Assembly: GCF_016428915.1 (NCBI RefSeq)
Contig: NZ_JAELTP010000057.1
Span: 1 to 37,043 of the forward strand
DNA length: 37,043 bases
Source of the DNA: Pandoraea sp. ASV26
Lineage (GTDB): Bacteria; Pseudomonadota; Gammaproteobacteria; Burkholderiales; Burkholderiaceae
Direction of reading: 5' to 3'
The notes below the pieces were generated by a model, which was given only the letters and a program-made list of their open reading frames with translations, had not been told where the DNA came from and did not search any database. The position numbers were made by a program, and so were the translations under genes. Below are positions 1 through 7,695 of this stretch, one piece after another. Position 1 is the first letter of the stretch. Each line of letters starts with the position of its first letter.

Positions 1-214
1 AGTTCTCCCAGCCACGCGGATAAGACGTCTGCCCTGCGTTATCGAACACGATGCGGCACGGCGTGCCGCCCACGCCCTGCACGCGGAAATGGAACCACTG
101 CGCAAACTCGGCAGCGCTGTCCTGCGCAATGCGCACGTGAATGTCGTCGGCACGCTCGGCGCTCACCACGTGAATGGCGCCGCTGTCGAACTTGCTGCTG
201 ATATGGACGGTCAT
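1..214 (-). CDS. M14-family zinc carboxypeptidase, N-terminal part (cut by window edge)
   Basis: About 71 N-terminal residues are visible, starting MTVHISSKFDSGAIHVVSAE and reaching FDNAGQTSYPRGWEN at the edge. This matches the beta-sandwich domain that precedes the zinc peptidase domain in bacterial M14 proteins of the cytosolic carboxypeptidase (Nna1/CCP-like) group; the HxxE zinc motif and catalytic Glu would lie outside the window. These enzymes remove C-terminal residues from peptides or proteins, and the bacterial substrates are mostly unknown. The start ATG is at 212-214. It lies 66 bp downstream of yaaA on the same strand, with a terminator-like hairpin between. The family call rests on the N-terminal domain alone. 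Confidence 0.72.
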   Translation of the reverse strand, partial: MTVHISSKFDSGAIHVVSAERADDIHVRIAQDSAAEFAQWFHFRVQGVGGTPCRIVFDNAGQTSYPRGWEN

Positions 215-230
215 GGCTTGTCTCGCTGGC

Positions 231-265
231 AGAAATGAAAGGCCCCGGGACATTGCCATGGGGCC
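231..265 (-). terminator. Candidate intrinsic terminator of yaaA
   Basis: A 6-bp GGCCCC/GGGGCC stem (arms 241-246 and 260-265) read on the minus strand is followed directly by TTTCATTTCT. It lies just after the yaaA stop and before the carboxypeptidase start, so it could separate the two genes. Confidence 0.5.
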
Positions 266-280
266 GGAGCTCGGCTGGCG

Positions 281-1060
281 TCAGGCGACGCGACGACGGA
301 ATACCCAGAGCGAATCGTTCGACACGCTCTCGTCGAACGCATAGCCCTCGGTGTCGAAGGCCTTGAGCTGCTGCACATCGGTCACGCCGCGCTCGATGGC
401 ATAACGTGCCATCAGACCGCGCGCCCGCTTGGCGTAGAAGCTGATGATCTTGTACTTGCCGCTCTTCCAGTCCTCGAACACCGGCGTAATCACCGGCGCG
501 GCCACCAGTCGGCGCTTGATGACCTTGAAATACTCTTCCGATGCCAGATTCACGAGCACACGACGCGTCTCGGCATGCTCCGCGAGCGACGCGTTGATCG
601 TCTGCGTCACGCGCTCGCCCCAGAAGGCATACAGATCGCGTCCGCGCTTGTTGGCGAAACGCGTGCCCATCTCCAGACGGTACGGCTGCAACAGATCGAG
701 CGGCCGCAGCACGCCGTACAACCCCGACAGAATGCGCAGATGCTTCTGCGCGAAGTCGAGCTGAGTGGCGCTCAGGGAGCGGGCGGCAAGCCCTTCGTAG
801 ACGTCGCCATTGAACGCGAGCACGGCCTGCTTGGCGTTGCTCGTGTCGAAGCGGGGCGACCATTCGGCGTAACGGGCGACGTTCAGAGCCGCGAGTTGAT
901 CGGAAATGCTCATGAGCGAGCCGACCTGAGCAGGGCTCAGTTCACGCAGGCCGTCGATCAGTTCGGCAGCGTCGTCGACGAACTGCGGCACGGTGTGCGT
1001 GCTCACGTGCGGCGGCGTTTCGTAGTCGAGCGATTTGGCCGGCGAGAGAACAATTATCAT
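281..1060 (-). CDS. yaaA: Peroxide stress protein YaaA (DUF328/UPF0246)
   Basis: A 259-residue protein, close to the 258 residues of E. coli YaaA. It opens with [13 protein letters not shown], the family's hallmark N-terminus, and also carries [10 protein letters not shown], the [10 protein letters not shown] block and a C-terminal [18 protein letters not shown]. In E. coli, YaaA is OxyR-regulated, limits free iron during peroxide stress, and has a DNA-binding cavity; the same role here is inferred from the family. I chose the ATG at 1058-1060 because it gives the conserved N-terminus; the open frame runs further upstream but with no family similarity. It is divergent from the PIN-domain gene across 47 bp, so the two must share a compact promoter region. 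Confidence 0.93.
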   Translation of the reverse strand: MIIVLSPAKSLDYETPPHVSTHTVPQFVDDAAELIDGLRELSPAQVGSLMSISDQLAALNVARYAEWSPRFDTSNAKQAVLAFNGDVYEGLAARSLSATQLDFAQKHLRILSGLYGVLRPLDLLQPYRLEMGTRFANKRGRDLYAFWGERVTQTINASLAEHAETRRVLVNLASEEYFKVIKRRLVAAPVITPVFEDWKSGKYKIISFYAKRARGLMARYAIERGVTDVQQLKAFDTEGYAFDESVSNDSLWVFRRRVA

Positions 1061-1107
1061 ATCGGGTGCAGCGTTCCTGCGAAAACGAGAAACCGCCATT
1101 CTATCCA

Positions 1108-1620
1108 ATGCTTCAAAACGCTGTCGCCACGCCCGCTGAACGGGCCTTCGCCGAGCACCTCGATACGCTCGCCACCCCACCGCGCGTGGTGCTCGATACC
1201 AATGTCTGGATCGATCTGCTGGTCTTCGACGATCCGGTAGCGCGCCCCGTGCGCGATGCCCTCGTCGAGCGCCGCCTCACCGCGCTCATGGCCCCGCGTT
1301 GTCGCGACGAACTCGCCGTGGTGCTCACGTACCCGCAATTCGCATCGCGCGAGATCGACAATACCGCCGCCCTTGCCTGGGTCGATGCCCACACACACCG
1401 CATCGTGGTGCCCGAAGACGCCCCGCCGCCCGCCCAGTTGCCGTTGTGCCGCGACCGCGACGATCAGAAATTCCTCGAAGCTGCGCGCGACGGGCATGCC
1501 CACTGGCTCGTGAGCAAGGACAAGGCCGTGCTCAAACTGCGCAGCCGCGTGGCACGCCAGTTCGGCTTTCGTATCGTGACGGCGAGCGCCTTCGCGTCGT
1601 TGCTCGTCCCGGGCGCGTAA
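1108..1620 (+). CDS. PIN-domain nuclease-like protein (COG1569 type)
   Basis: A 170-residue protein with a single PIN domain. Acidic positions typical of the metal-dependent RNase fold are visible: D30 in [13 protein letters not shown]68 in [12 protein letters not shown], the D116/D118/D119 group in [12 protein letters not shown] and D138 in [14 protein letters not shown]1569 members are often annotated as toxin components, but no small antitoxin gene overlaps or adjoins this one: upstream is divergent yaaA and downstream is a 142-bp gap. I therefore read it as an orphan PIN protein, possibly acting on RNA. The start is uncertain: ATG 1108 fits the domain, and an in-frame GTG at 1066 is possible. 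Neither has a strong ribosome binding site. Confidence 0.82.
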   Translation: MLQNAVATPAERAFAEHLDTLATPPRVVLDTNVWIDLLVFDDPVARPVRDALVERRLTALMAPRCRDELAVVLTYPQFASREIDNTAALAWVDAHTHRIVVPEDAPPPAQLPLCRDRDDQKFLEAARDGHAHWLVSKDKAVLKLRSRVARQFGFRIVTASAFASLLVPGA

Positions 1621-1723
1621 ATTCCGATGGACGGATCGGAATCGGCCGCAGAACGGGCTGCGCAATGTCCGAAATCGCAGGCCGGGCGGCAGGGCATCGC
1701 CCGCAAGCCAGGCGCAGCGGCGT

Positions 1724-1734
1724 TAGAATGACGG
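1724..1734 (+). promoter_or_regulatory. Possible -10 region of the aminotransferase gene
   Basis: TAGAATGACGG lies 29 bp before the aminotransferase ATG. TAGAAT is a good sigma-70 -10 hexamer, but no convincing -35 is seen 16-18 bp upstream. The same 11 bases recur at 4238-4248 in front of the paaH-like gene. Confidence 0.35.
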
Positions 1735-1762
1735 TCTGATCACTGCCTCGTCCACCGCATAA

Positions 1763-2959
1763 ATGAACGCGCCTCACACCGCTTCCATCGCGCCCGCCGC
1801 TCAGGCGTTGGCTGCCCCGCCGCTCGCTTCACGCCTGCCGAACGTCGGCACCACCATCTTCACCGTGATGTCGGCGCTGGCCGCCGAGAAGCAAGCGGTG
1901 AACCTGGGGCAGGGCTTCCCCGATTTCGCTTGCGATCCGAAGATCGTCGACGCCGTCTCGCGCGCCATGCGCGAAGACCACAACCAGTACCCGCCGATGG
2001 CCGGCGTGCCGGCGCTGCGTCAGGCCATTGCCGACAAGATCGGCAAGCTCTACGGGCAGCAATACGACTGGAACACGGAAATCACGGTGACGGCCGGGGC
2101 CACGCAAGCGCTGCTCACGGCGATTCTCGCGAGCGTGCATCCCGGCGACGAAGTGATCGTGTTCGAACCGACGTACGACAGCTATGTCCCGTCGATCGAA
2201 CTGGCCGGTGGCAAGCCGGTGTTCATCACGCTCGAAGCGCCGGGGTTCCACATCCCGTTCGACAAGCTGGCGGCCGCGATCACGCCGCGCACGCGTCTCA
2301 TCCTCTTCAACACGCCGCACAACCCCAGCGGCACCGTGTGGCATGAGCAGGATCTCGCGAAGCTCGCCGAGATCGTGGCGGGCACCGACATTCTGCTGAT
2401 CTCTGATGAGGTCTACGAACACATGGTGTACGACGGCAAGCGGCACGAGAGCGTGGCGCGCCATCCCGAACTCGCGCGCCGCAGCTTCATCGTGTCGAGC
2501 TTCGGCAAGACGTATCACGTGACGGGGTGGAAAGTCGGCTTTGTCGCGGCCCCTGCGGCCCTCTCGGCGGAATTCCGCAAGGTGCATCAGTTCAACGTGT
2601 TCACCGTCAACACGCCAATGCAGGTGGGTCTGGCGGACTACATGCGTGACCCGGCCCCGTACCTCGAACTCTCGGGCTTTTATCAGAAGAAGCGCGACCT
2701 GTTCCGCGAAGGTCTGGCCGGCACCCGCTTCAAACTGCTGCCTTGCGAGGGCACTTACTTCCAGTGCGTGGATTACAGCGCGATCAGCGACATGAGCGAA
2801 GGCGACTTCGCGCTCTGGCTGACCGGCGAAATCGGTGTGGCAGCGATTCCCGTCTCGGCGTTCTATCACGAGCCGCACGAGTCGGGCGTCGTGCGCTTTT
2901 GCTTCGCCAAGAAGGACGACACGCTGCGCGAAGCACTCTCGCGACTGGCGAAGATCTGA
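1763..2959 (+). CDS. PLP-dependent class I/II aminotransferase (methionine aminotransferase YbdL-like)
   Basis: A 398-residue fold-type I aminotransferase. Visible landmarks are QGFPDF near residue 50, the cofactor loop around 108-114 (VTAGATQ), NTPHNPSG at 183-190, SDEVYEH at 214-220, and the Schiff-base lysine K249 in SSFGKTYHVTGWK. The nearest described families are YbdL methionine aminotransferase and kynurenine aminotransferase. It probably transaminates methionine or aromatic amino acids with a 2-oxo acid acceptor, for example in methionine salvage; the substrate cannot be fixed from sequence. It is monocistronic, ending at a strong terminator. No clear Shine-Dalgarno precedes the ATG, so a leader of about 25 nt from the -10 at 1724 is plausible. 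Confidence 0.88.
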   Translation: MNAPHTASIAPAAQALAAPPLASRLPNVGTTIFTVMSALAAEKQAVNLGQGFPDFACDPKIVDAVSRAMREDHNQYPPMAGVPALRQAIADKIGKLYGQQYDWNTEITVTAGATQALLTAILASVHPGDEVIVFEPTYDSYVPSIELAGGKPVFITLEAPGFHIPFDKLAAAITPRTRLILFNTPHNPSGTVWHEQDLAKLAEIVAGTDILLISDEVYEHMVYDGKRHESVARHPELARRSFIVSSFGKTYHVTGWKVGFVAAPAALSAEFRKVHQFNVFTVNTPMQVGLADYMRDPAPYLELSGFYQKKRDLFREGLAGTRFKLLPCEGTYFQCVDYSAISDMSEGDFALWLTGEIGVAAIPVSAFYHEPHESGVVRFCFAKKDDTLREALSRLAKI

Positions 2960-2980
2960 GCGCGGACGATCGTCAGCCGC

Positions 2981-3026
2981 GAACAAAAAATGGGCCGCAA
3001 TCTGAAACATTGCGGCCCATTCGTTT
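2981..3026. terminator. Bidirectional intrinsic terminator between convergent genes
   Basis: A perfect 13-bp stem (arms 2989-3001 and 3009-3021, loop 3002-3008) has TCGTTTT after it on the plus strand and a run of T followed by GTTC after it on the minus strand. It can therefore stop both the aminotransferase transcript and the opposing glutathione S-transferase transcript. Confidence 0.88.
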
Positions 3027-3044
3027 TGCAGCAGTGGCGTGATA

Positions 3045-3072
3045 CGGGTGACGCATTCGAACGCGTCACCCG
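3045..3072. repeat. Second perfect inverted repeat in the convergent gap
   Basis: A perfect 10-bp stem (CGGGTGACGC at 3045-3054 and its complement at 3063-3072) has an 8-nt loop. It has no T-tract on either side, so it is not a standard intrinsic terminator. It may protect the 3' end of the glutathione S-transferase mRNA. Confidence 0.6.
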
Positions 3073-3143
3073 AATGAGTCACGCGGGACCGAGATTCGCG
3101 CTGCCATCTCGTGTCCCCCGCCTCATCGCGGACTTACCCTGAC

Positions 3144-3800
3144 TTACCCGGCCTTCTTCGCCTGCTGCGCCTGTTGATAGGCCTTCTGCTCGGCACGCAT
3201 ACGCTGGAACGACTCACGTTCGGCGAGCCGCTTGCCGTACGCCTTCCAGTCGATGCCCTCGGCCTGAAGGAAGTCTTCGCCATAGACCGCTTGCGTGGCC
3301 ATGCCGAGAATCGGCAGATGGATGCCGGCAACGATGTCGGCCATCGAGAACGTTTCACCCGCCACGTAAGGCGCGAACTTCGCCAGCCGCTTGAACGCCA
3401 CGATGTTCCGGCGCAGCAGCTTCTCCGTGCGGTTGCGCGTGCCGTCCGACACCGTGCCGCCGAAGAACGCCTGCGAGTACACCTCGCGCACCACCAGTTC
3501 CAGATGCAACTCCGTCATCGTGATCAGTTCGCGCTCCTTGGCCTGCTGCCACGGATCTTTCGAGAAGAGCGCGGGAGACGGATGCGTCGCTTCAAGGAAG
3601 TCGCAAATCACCTGCGACTCGGACAGAAAACCGTTCTCCGTTTGCAGATACGGCACCTTGCCAAGCGGCGAGGACTGCAGCATCCACTCTTCCTGACAGG
3701 GAATCGACTCTGCTTCCTCGAAGGGCACCCCCTTCTCGAACAGCACCACCTTGACCTTGTTGTAGTAATTACTGATTGGAAAGCCGTACAGCTTCAACAT
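3144..3800 (-). CDS. Glutathione S-transferase family protein
   Basis: A 218-residue protein. The N-terminal thioredoxin-fold domain runs from MLKLYGFPISNYYNKVKVVL to about residue 80, with the cis-proline region GKVPYL and the glutathione gamma-glutamyl contact motif SESQVI. The helical C-terminal domain carries the conserved MADIVAGIHLPIL segment, and the tail is rich in Gln/Ala/Lys. The substrate is unknown; such proteins conjugate or reduce electrophiles and peroxides in the cytosol. The ATG at 3798-3800 follows GGGAG on the minus strand. It is transcribed away from a 554-bp gap and converges on the aminotransferase. Confidence 0.88.
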   Translation of the reverse strand: MLKLYGFPISNYYNKVKVVLFEKGVPFEEAESIPCQEEWMLQSSPLGKVPYLQTENGFLSESQVICDFLEATHPSPALFSKDPWQQAKERELITMTELHLELVVREVYSQAFFGGTVSDGTRNRTEKLLRRNIVAFKRLAKFAPYVAGETFSMADIVAGIHLPILGMATQAVYGEDFLQAEGIDWKAYGKRLAERESFQRMRAEQKAYQQAQQAKKAG

Positions 3801-4354
3801 GATGTCTCCCGTGCGGCATGGCCAGCGCCTCTGTTCTCGTTGAGGCGCCATGGTCCGTGCGCAGTTTCATGATGCGTCCCTGGTGCGCCGCCTCCAATGC
3901 GGTGGCGGCGTCTCGTTGGCTGCCCGTCGAGGCTCGCAGATGCGGCGGTGGCGACGGGCAGCTCCCCGCAAGTGTAACGGCATCGCACGACCGTTCGCGA
4001 GACGCCAGCCCCGAGCAACGTCTCGAAATCCGCCAACGCGTCAGACGGCGTGCGCCCGGCCGATGCGGCTCCCCCATGCCGCCCGGCCCGCCTCTGGCCG
4101 CCTCCGACCGCCAAGCGGAACAAGCGCTGGCAGCCGCAACGAGATCGGCGACAATAGCGGCAACGCTTCAGGGGCATCGGTTTGCATCGCTGCGCAACTC
4201 GTCAGGAAATTCATTTCCCGACCGACCGGTCGGACGATAGAATGACGGATCGCACGGGTAACGCGGGTCACACCGCCCATTGCTTTGCTGTGCCGTACGC
4301 GCCATCAGAACAACACCGATCGACGACAATCGACATCCACTTCGAGACATCCGA
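3801..4354. other. Gap without a supported gene, upstream region of two divergent genes
   Basis: This GC-rich stretch lies between the divergent glutathione S-transferase and paaH-like genes. Frames of about 100-140 codons are open on both strands, but they are Arg/Ala-rich, overlap one another, and have no family-like motif, so I do not call them genes. The part nearest the paaH-like gene (about 4200-4354) is less GC-rich and holds the palindrome and -10-like sequence listed separately. A decayed gene cannot be excluded. Confidence 0.5.
4222..4233. promoter_or_regulatory. Perfect 12-bp palindrome CCGACCGGTCGG, likely TetR-family operator
   Basis: CCGACCGGTCGG is identical on both strands. 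It ends 4 bp before the -10-like TAGAAT at 4238-4243, so a bound repressor would cover the promoter spacer. Short CCGACCGGTCGG-type palindromes are typical of TetR-family operators, including regulators of acyl-CoA and phenylacetate catabolism. That matches the downstream 3-hydroxyacyl-CoA dehydrogenase gene. No tetR gene lies in the window, so the regulator would act from elsewhere. The motif is seen; the regulator is inferred. Confidence 0.6.
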
Positions 4355-5911
4355 ATGACTGCATCTTCCTCCCCGGTCTCTGCGAACTCCCCGGCCAAGG
4401 CTATCGATGTGCTGGGCATCGTCGGTGCCGGTGCCATGGGCCGTGGCATTGCGCAGATCGCTGCACAAGCCGGTCTGCGCGTGAAGCTATACGACACCAA
4501 CGCCAGCGCCGTACAGGCCGCGCTGGACGCCCTGCGCGAGACGCTGGACAAGCTCGCCGCGAAGGGCAAGATCGAGGCGTCGAGCGTCGAGGCGACGATG
4601 GGGCGTCTGCAAGCGTGCAGCGCGCTCGACGAGCTGGCCGATTGCCAACTCGTCGTCGAAGCCATCATCGAGAAGCTCGAGATCAAGCGCGACCTGTTCC
4701 GCGCGCTCGAAGGCATCGTCGCGCCCGATGCGATCCTCGCGTCGAACACGTCGTCGCTGTCGATTACGGCCATTGCGGCGGCGTGTGAGCGTCCGGCGCG
4801 CGTGGCGGGCTATCACTTCTTCAACCCGGTGCCGCTCATGAAGGTGGTCGAGGTCATCGATGGCCTGCGCACCGCCCCCGAAGTCGGCGACGCCCTGCTC
4901 GCGCTGGGCCAGCGCATGGGCCACACGGCGGTGCGCTGCAAGGACATGCCGGGCTTCATCGTCAATCACGCCGGGCGCGGCATGAACACCGAAGGGCTGC
5001 GCGTCGCGAGCGAAGGCGTGGCGAGCTTTGCCGACATCGACCGCATTCTGCGCGAGCAAGCGGGCTTCCGTCTCGGCACGTTCGAGCTGCTCGACCTCAC
5101 GGCACTCGACGTCTCGCACCCGGTGATGGAGTCGATCTACCACCAGTTCTACGAAGAGGCGCGTTTCCGTCCGTCGCCGATCACTGCCGTGCGTTTCGCC
5201 GGCGGGCTGCTCGGCCGCAAAGTGGGCGAAGGCTTCTATCGCTACGTCGACGGCAAGCCACAGGTGCCGGCCGAAGCCCCCGCCCCCGACACGCTGCCGG
5301 CCAGCGTGTGGGTTAGCCGGGCCGATACGCGCGGCTTCGCCGCCGTGGTCGAACTGCTCGGTGCCACGGGGGTGACGATCGAGAGCGGCGACAAGCCCTC
5401 GGAGACGGCCCTGATCGTTGTCACGCCGCTGGGGCTCGACGCCACGACCTGCGCCGTCGAACAGGGGCTGGACGCCACGCGTACGGTGGCCATCGATACG
5501 CTGCTGCCGCTCGCGGGCGCGAAGCGCCATACGCTGATGACCACGCCAGTCACCACGCCCGACGCGCGCAACGCCGCACACGCCCTGTTCGCCCACGGTG
5601 GCACACCGGTCACGGTGATCCGCGACTCGGCAGGCTTCGTCGCCCAACGCGTGATCGCCACCATCGTGAATATCGGTGCGGACATCGCACAGCAACGCAT
5701 CGCCTCGCCGGGCGACATCGATCGCGCCGTCACGCTCGGTCTGGGCTACGCCAAGGGCCCGCTCGCGCTGGGCGACGCCGTCGGGGCGCGCCAGTTGCTC
5801 ACCGTCTTGCGTAATCTGCAATCGTTCTACGGCGACCCGCGTTATCGCCCGTCGCCGTGGCTCTCGCGTCGCGCGCAGCTTGGCGTGTCGCTGCTCACCG
5901 AAGAACAGTGA
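4355..5911 (+). CDS. paaH: 3-hydroxyacyl-CoA dehydrogenase, PaaH/PaaC type
   Basis: A 518-residue protein. The NAD-binding Rossmann domain has the GxGxxG loop at 24-29 (GAGAMGRG). The SNTSSLSITAIA segment and HFFNPVPLMKVVEVI, which contains the catalytic His, follow. Two C-terminal dehydrogenase domains come next: one around VRCKDMPGFIVNHAGRGMN, and a second after residue 390 with RDSAGFVAQRVIATI. This doubled C-terminus and the length match the PaaH/PaaC group, which oxidises 3-hydroxyadipyl-CoA in phenylacetate degradation; general beta-oxidation is the alternative. The ATG at 4355 was chosen because MTASSS leads into the family N-terminus. The enoyl-CoA hydratase gene follows after 16 bp, so the two are probably co-transcribed. 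Confidence 0.87.
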   Translation: MTASSSPVSANSPAKAIDVLGIVGAGAMGRGIAQIAAQAGLRVKLYDTNASAVQAALDALRETLDKLAAKGKIEASSVEATMGRLQACSALDELADCQLVVEAIIEKLEIKRDLFRALEGIVAPDAILASNTSSLSITAIAAACERPARVAGYHFFNPVPLMKVVEVIDGLRTAPEVGDALLALGQRMGHTAVRCKDMPGFIVNHAGRGMNTEGLRVASEGVASFADIDRILREQAGFRLGTFELLDLTALDVSHPVMESIYHQFYEEARFRPSPITAVRFAGGLLGRKVGEGFYRYVDGKPQVPAEAPAPDTLPASVWVSRADTRGFAAVVELLGATGVTIESGDKPSETALIVVTPLGLDATTCAVEQGLDATRTVAIDTLLPLAGAKRHTLMTTPVTTPDARNAAHALFAHGGTPVTVIRDSAGFVAQRVIATIVNIGADIAQQRIASPGDIDRAVTLGLGYAKGPLALGDAVGARQLLTVLRNLQSFYGDPRYRPSPWLSRRAQLGVSLLTEEQ

Positions 5912-5927
5912 TCCGGAGACTCACCCC

Positions 5928-6707
5928 ATGAGCGCCGAACTGCTTGCCGAACGCGTCGACCAAACGCTGGTGCTGACGCTGTCCAATCCCGGAGCGCGCA
6001 ATGCGCTGCATCCGGATATGTATGCCGCCGGGGTCGAAGCGCTGGCCACCGCCGCGCGTGACCCGTCCGTACGGGCCGTGGTGCTCACCGGTGCCGACAA
6101 CTTCTTCTGCGCGGGCGGCAACCTGAACCGGCTGCTCGAGAATCGTCAGAAAGATCCGGCAGTGCAGGCCGCGAGCATCGACGCACTGGCCGAATGGATC
6201 GAAGCGTTGCGCGCATGCCCGAAGCCGATCATCGCCGCCGTCGAAGGGGCTGCCGCCGGGGCCGGCTTCTCGCTCGCCCTCGCCTGCGATCTGCTCGTGG
6301 CCGCGGATAACGCCAAGTTCGTCATGGCCTACGTCAAGGTCGGTCTCACGCCCGATGGCGGCGGTTCGTGGTTTCTCTCGCAAGCGCTGCCCCGCCCGCT
6401 CGCCACCGAGATCCTGCTCGAGGGCAAGCCGGTGGCCGCGTCGCGTCTCGCTGCGGCGGGCCTCGTCAACCGCGTGGTTGCGCCGGGACAAGCCCGCGCC
6501 GAAGCGCTGAACTGGGCGACCGATCTCGCGCAGCTCTCGCCGAATGCCGTCGGCCGCATCAAGACGCTCATCGAGAGCGGCGCCAGCGAGACGCTGACAT
6601 CCCAGTTGGGCGCGGAGCGCGATAGCTTCGTGGCGTCGCTCCATCACGCAGACGGTCTCGAAGGTATCAGCGCTTTCCTCGAGAAACGTCCGGCAAAATA
6701 CGCCTGA
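5928..6707 (+). CDS. Enoyl-CoA hydratase/isomerase family protein, PaaG-like
   Basis: A 259-residue crotonase-fold protein. The oxyanion-hole segments are CAGGNL at 61-66 and AAAGAGFS around 108-115. At the two positions where canonical hydratases carry catalytic glutamates there are S115 (GAGFSLAL) and D143 (LTPDGGGSW). This is the pattern of isomerase-type members such as PaaG, where one Asp is catalytic. A ring-opening or double-bond-shifting role on phenylacetate or fatty acyl-CoA intermediates is more likely than simple hydration. Public annotation often calls close relatives an alternative oxepin-CoA hydrolase, which I cannot verify here. A GGAG ribosome binding site precedes ATG 5928, 16 bp after the paaH-like gene. 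Confidence 0.86.
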   Translation: MSAELLAERVDQTLVLTLSNPGARNALHPDMYAAGVEALATAARDPSVRAVVLTGADNFFCAGGNLNRLLENRQKDPAVQAASIDALAEWIEALRACPKPIIAAVEGAAAGAGFSLALACDLLVAADNAKFVMAYVKVGLTPDGGGSWFLSQALPRPLATEILLEGKPVAASRLAAAGLVNRVVAPGQARAEALNWATDLAQLSPNAVGRIKTLIESGASETLTSQLGAERDSFVASLHHADGLEGISAFLEKRPAKYA

Positions 6708-6813
6708 GCGCGTGACAGACACGCGGCGCACGCGAACCTTCGACGTGCACCGCCTGTCAACGCTTTGCCGCATTCGCCAATCGTCTGCCGGCCCCGTTCA
6801 GGAGAATTTCCGC

Positions 6814-7569
6814 ATGAGTTCACTCGGCCATCTTGGTCCCGACGCCGGTCCCTTGACGTTCACACCGCCGCAGCGCCGCCGCATCTATCTGATGCGCCAT
6901 GGCGACGTCACCTACTTCGACGACAGCGGCAAGCCCATCGACGCCGATACCGTCCCGCTCAATGACCTGGGGCGCTCGCAAGCCAGCGCCGCCGGACGCG
7001 CCTTCGCCGCCGAGAATATCCGTTTCGATCGCGTGATCGTGAGCGGCCTGCCGCGCACCCGCGAGACGGCCGAGCGCGTGCTGGCCGAGACCGGGCAGCA
7101 GATCGAGATCGAGACGTGGTCGTGCTGGGAGGAGATTCGTGCAGGCAGTCTCTCCGACCTGCCGCCCGCCGACATCGCGCAGGCGTTTCTCAGTGCCTTC
7201 GACGGCCTTGTGCCCGAAGACACCCGGTTCATGAATGGCGAGTCGGTCCGCGAACTGCTCGACCGCGTGATACCGCCGCTGGCGGAACTGCGGGCCGATA
7301 CCTCGTGGGACACCGTGCTGCTGGTGTTGCACGGCGGCGTGAATCGCGCGATTCTCTCGCATGCCATACATCCGCTCGGACGCCTCTTCCTGGGTCAACT
7401 CGCGCAGACGCCCGCCTGTATCAATGCGCTCGACGTTGGCGACAAGCCCGAAGACTGGGTGGTACGCCTGGTGAACTTCGCACCGCCTCAGCCGCTGCAT
7501 CGCGACAACCGGCTGACCGTCATGGAGAAGATCTTCGCGTCGTTCCTGCGCTCGCGAAGACGAGCATAA
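6814..7569 (+). CDS. Histidine phosphatase family protein (phosphoglycerate-mutase-like)
   Basis: A 251-residue protein. The RHG motif at 28-30 (IYLMRHGDVTYF) gives the phospho-accepting histidine, and the second histidine lies in LLVLHGGVNRAIL. VSGLPRTRETAERVL is the conserved middle segment. The family removes phosphate from small molecules or proteins. Here it sits between acyl-CoA genes and an APH-type kinase, so a phosphate-based step in the same pathway is conceivable but unproven. ATG 6814 follows AGGAGAA at good spacing. The 106-bp gap upstream and 126-bp gap downstream hold nothing I can support apart from two copies of GTCGAAATC (7640-7648 and 7658-7666). Confidence 0.88.
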   Translation: MSSLGHLGPDAGPLTFTPPQRRRIYLMRHGDVTYFDDSGKPIDADTVPLNDLGRSQASAAGRAFAAENIRFDRVIVSGLPRTRETAERVLAETGQQIEIETWSCWEEIRAGSLSDLPPADIAQAFLSAFDGLVPEDTRFMNGESVRELLDRVIPPLAELRADTSWDTVLLVLHGGVNRAILSHAIHPLGRLFLGQLAQTPACINALDVGDKPEDWVVRLVNFAPPQPLHRDNRLTVMEKIFASFLRSRRRA

Positions 7570-7695
7570 GCGCTCGGCAGGCGCAGAATGTCCAGCGGCC
7601 GCGCGACACGATGCGGCCACTCAGCAAGTGCATCACACCGTCGAAATCGTAGCCATTGTCGAAATCAACGTAGCACCGGAAATGCAGGAGACAGC

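Noticed and set aside
1108-1620. A toxin-antitoxin operon around the PIN-domain gene
   Set aside because: No small antitoxin-like gene lies directly upstream or downstream on the same strand.
3794-4245. Overlapping open frames of about 100-140 codons on both strands between the GST and paaH-like genes
   Set aside because: Arg/Ala-rich, mutually overlapping, without ribosome binding sites or family motifs. A decayed gene is possible but not supportable.
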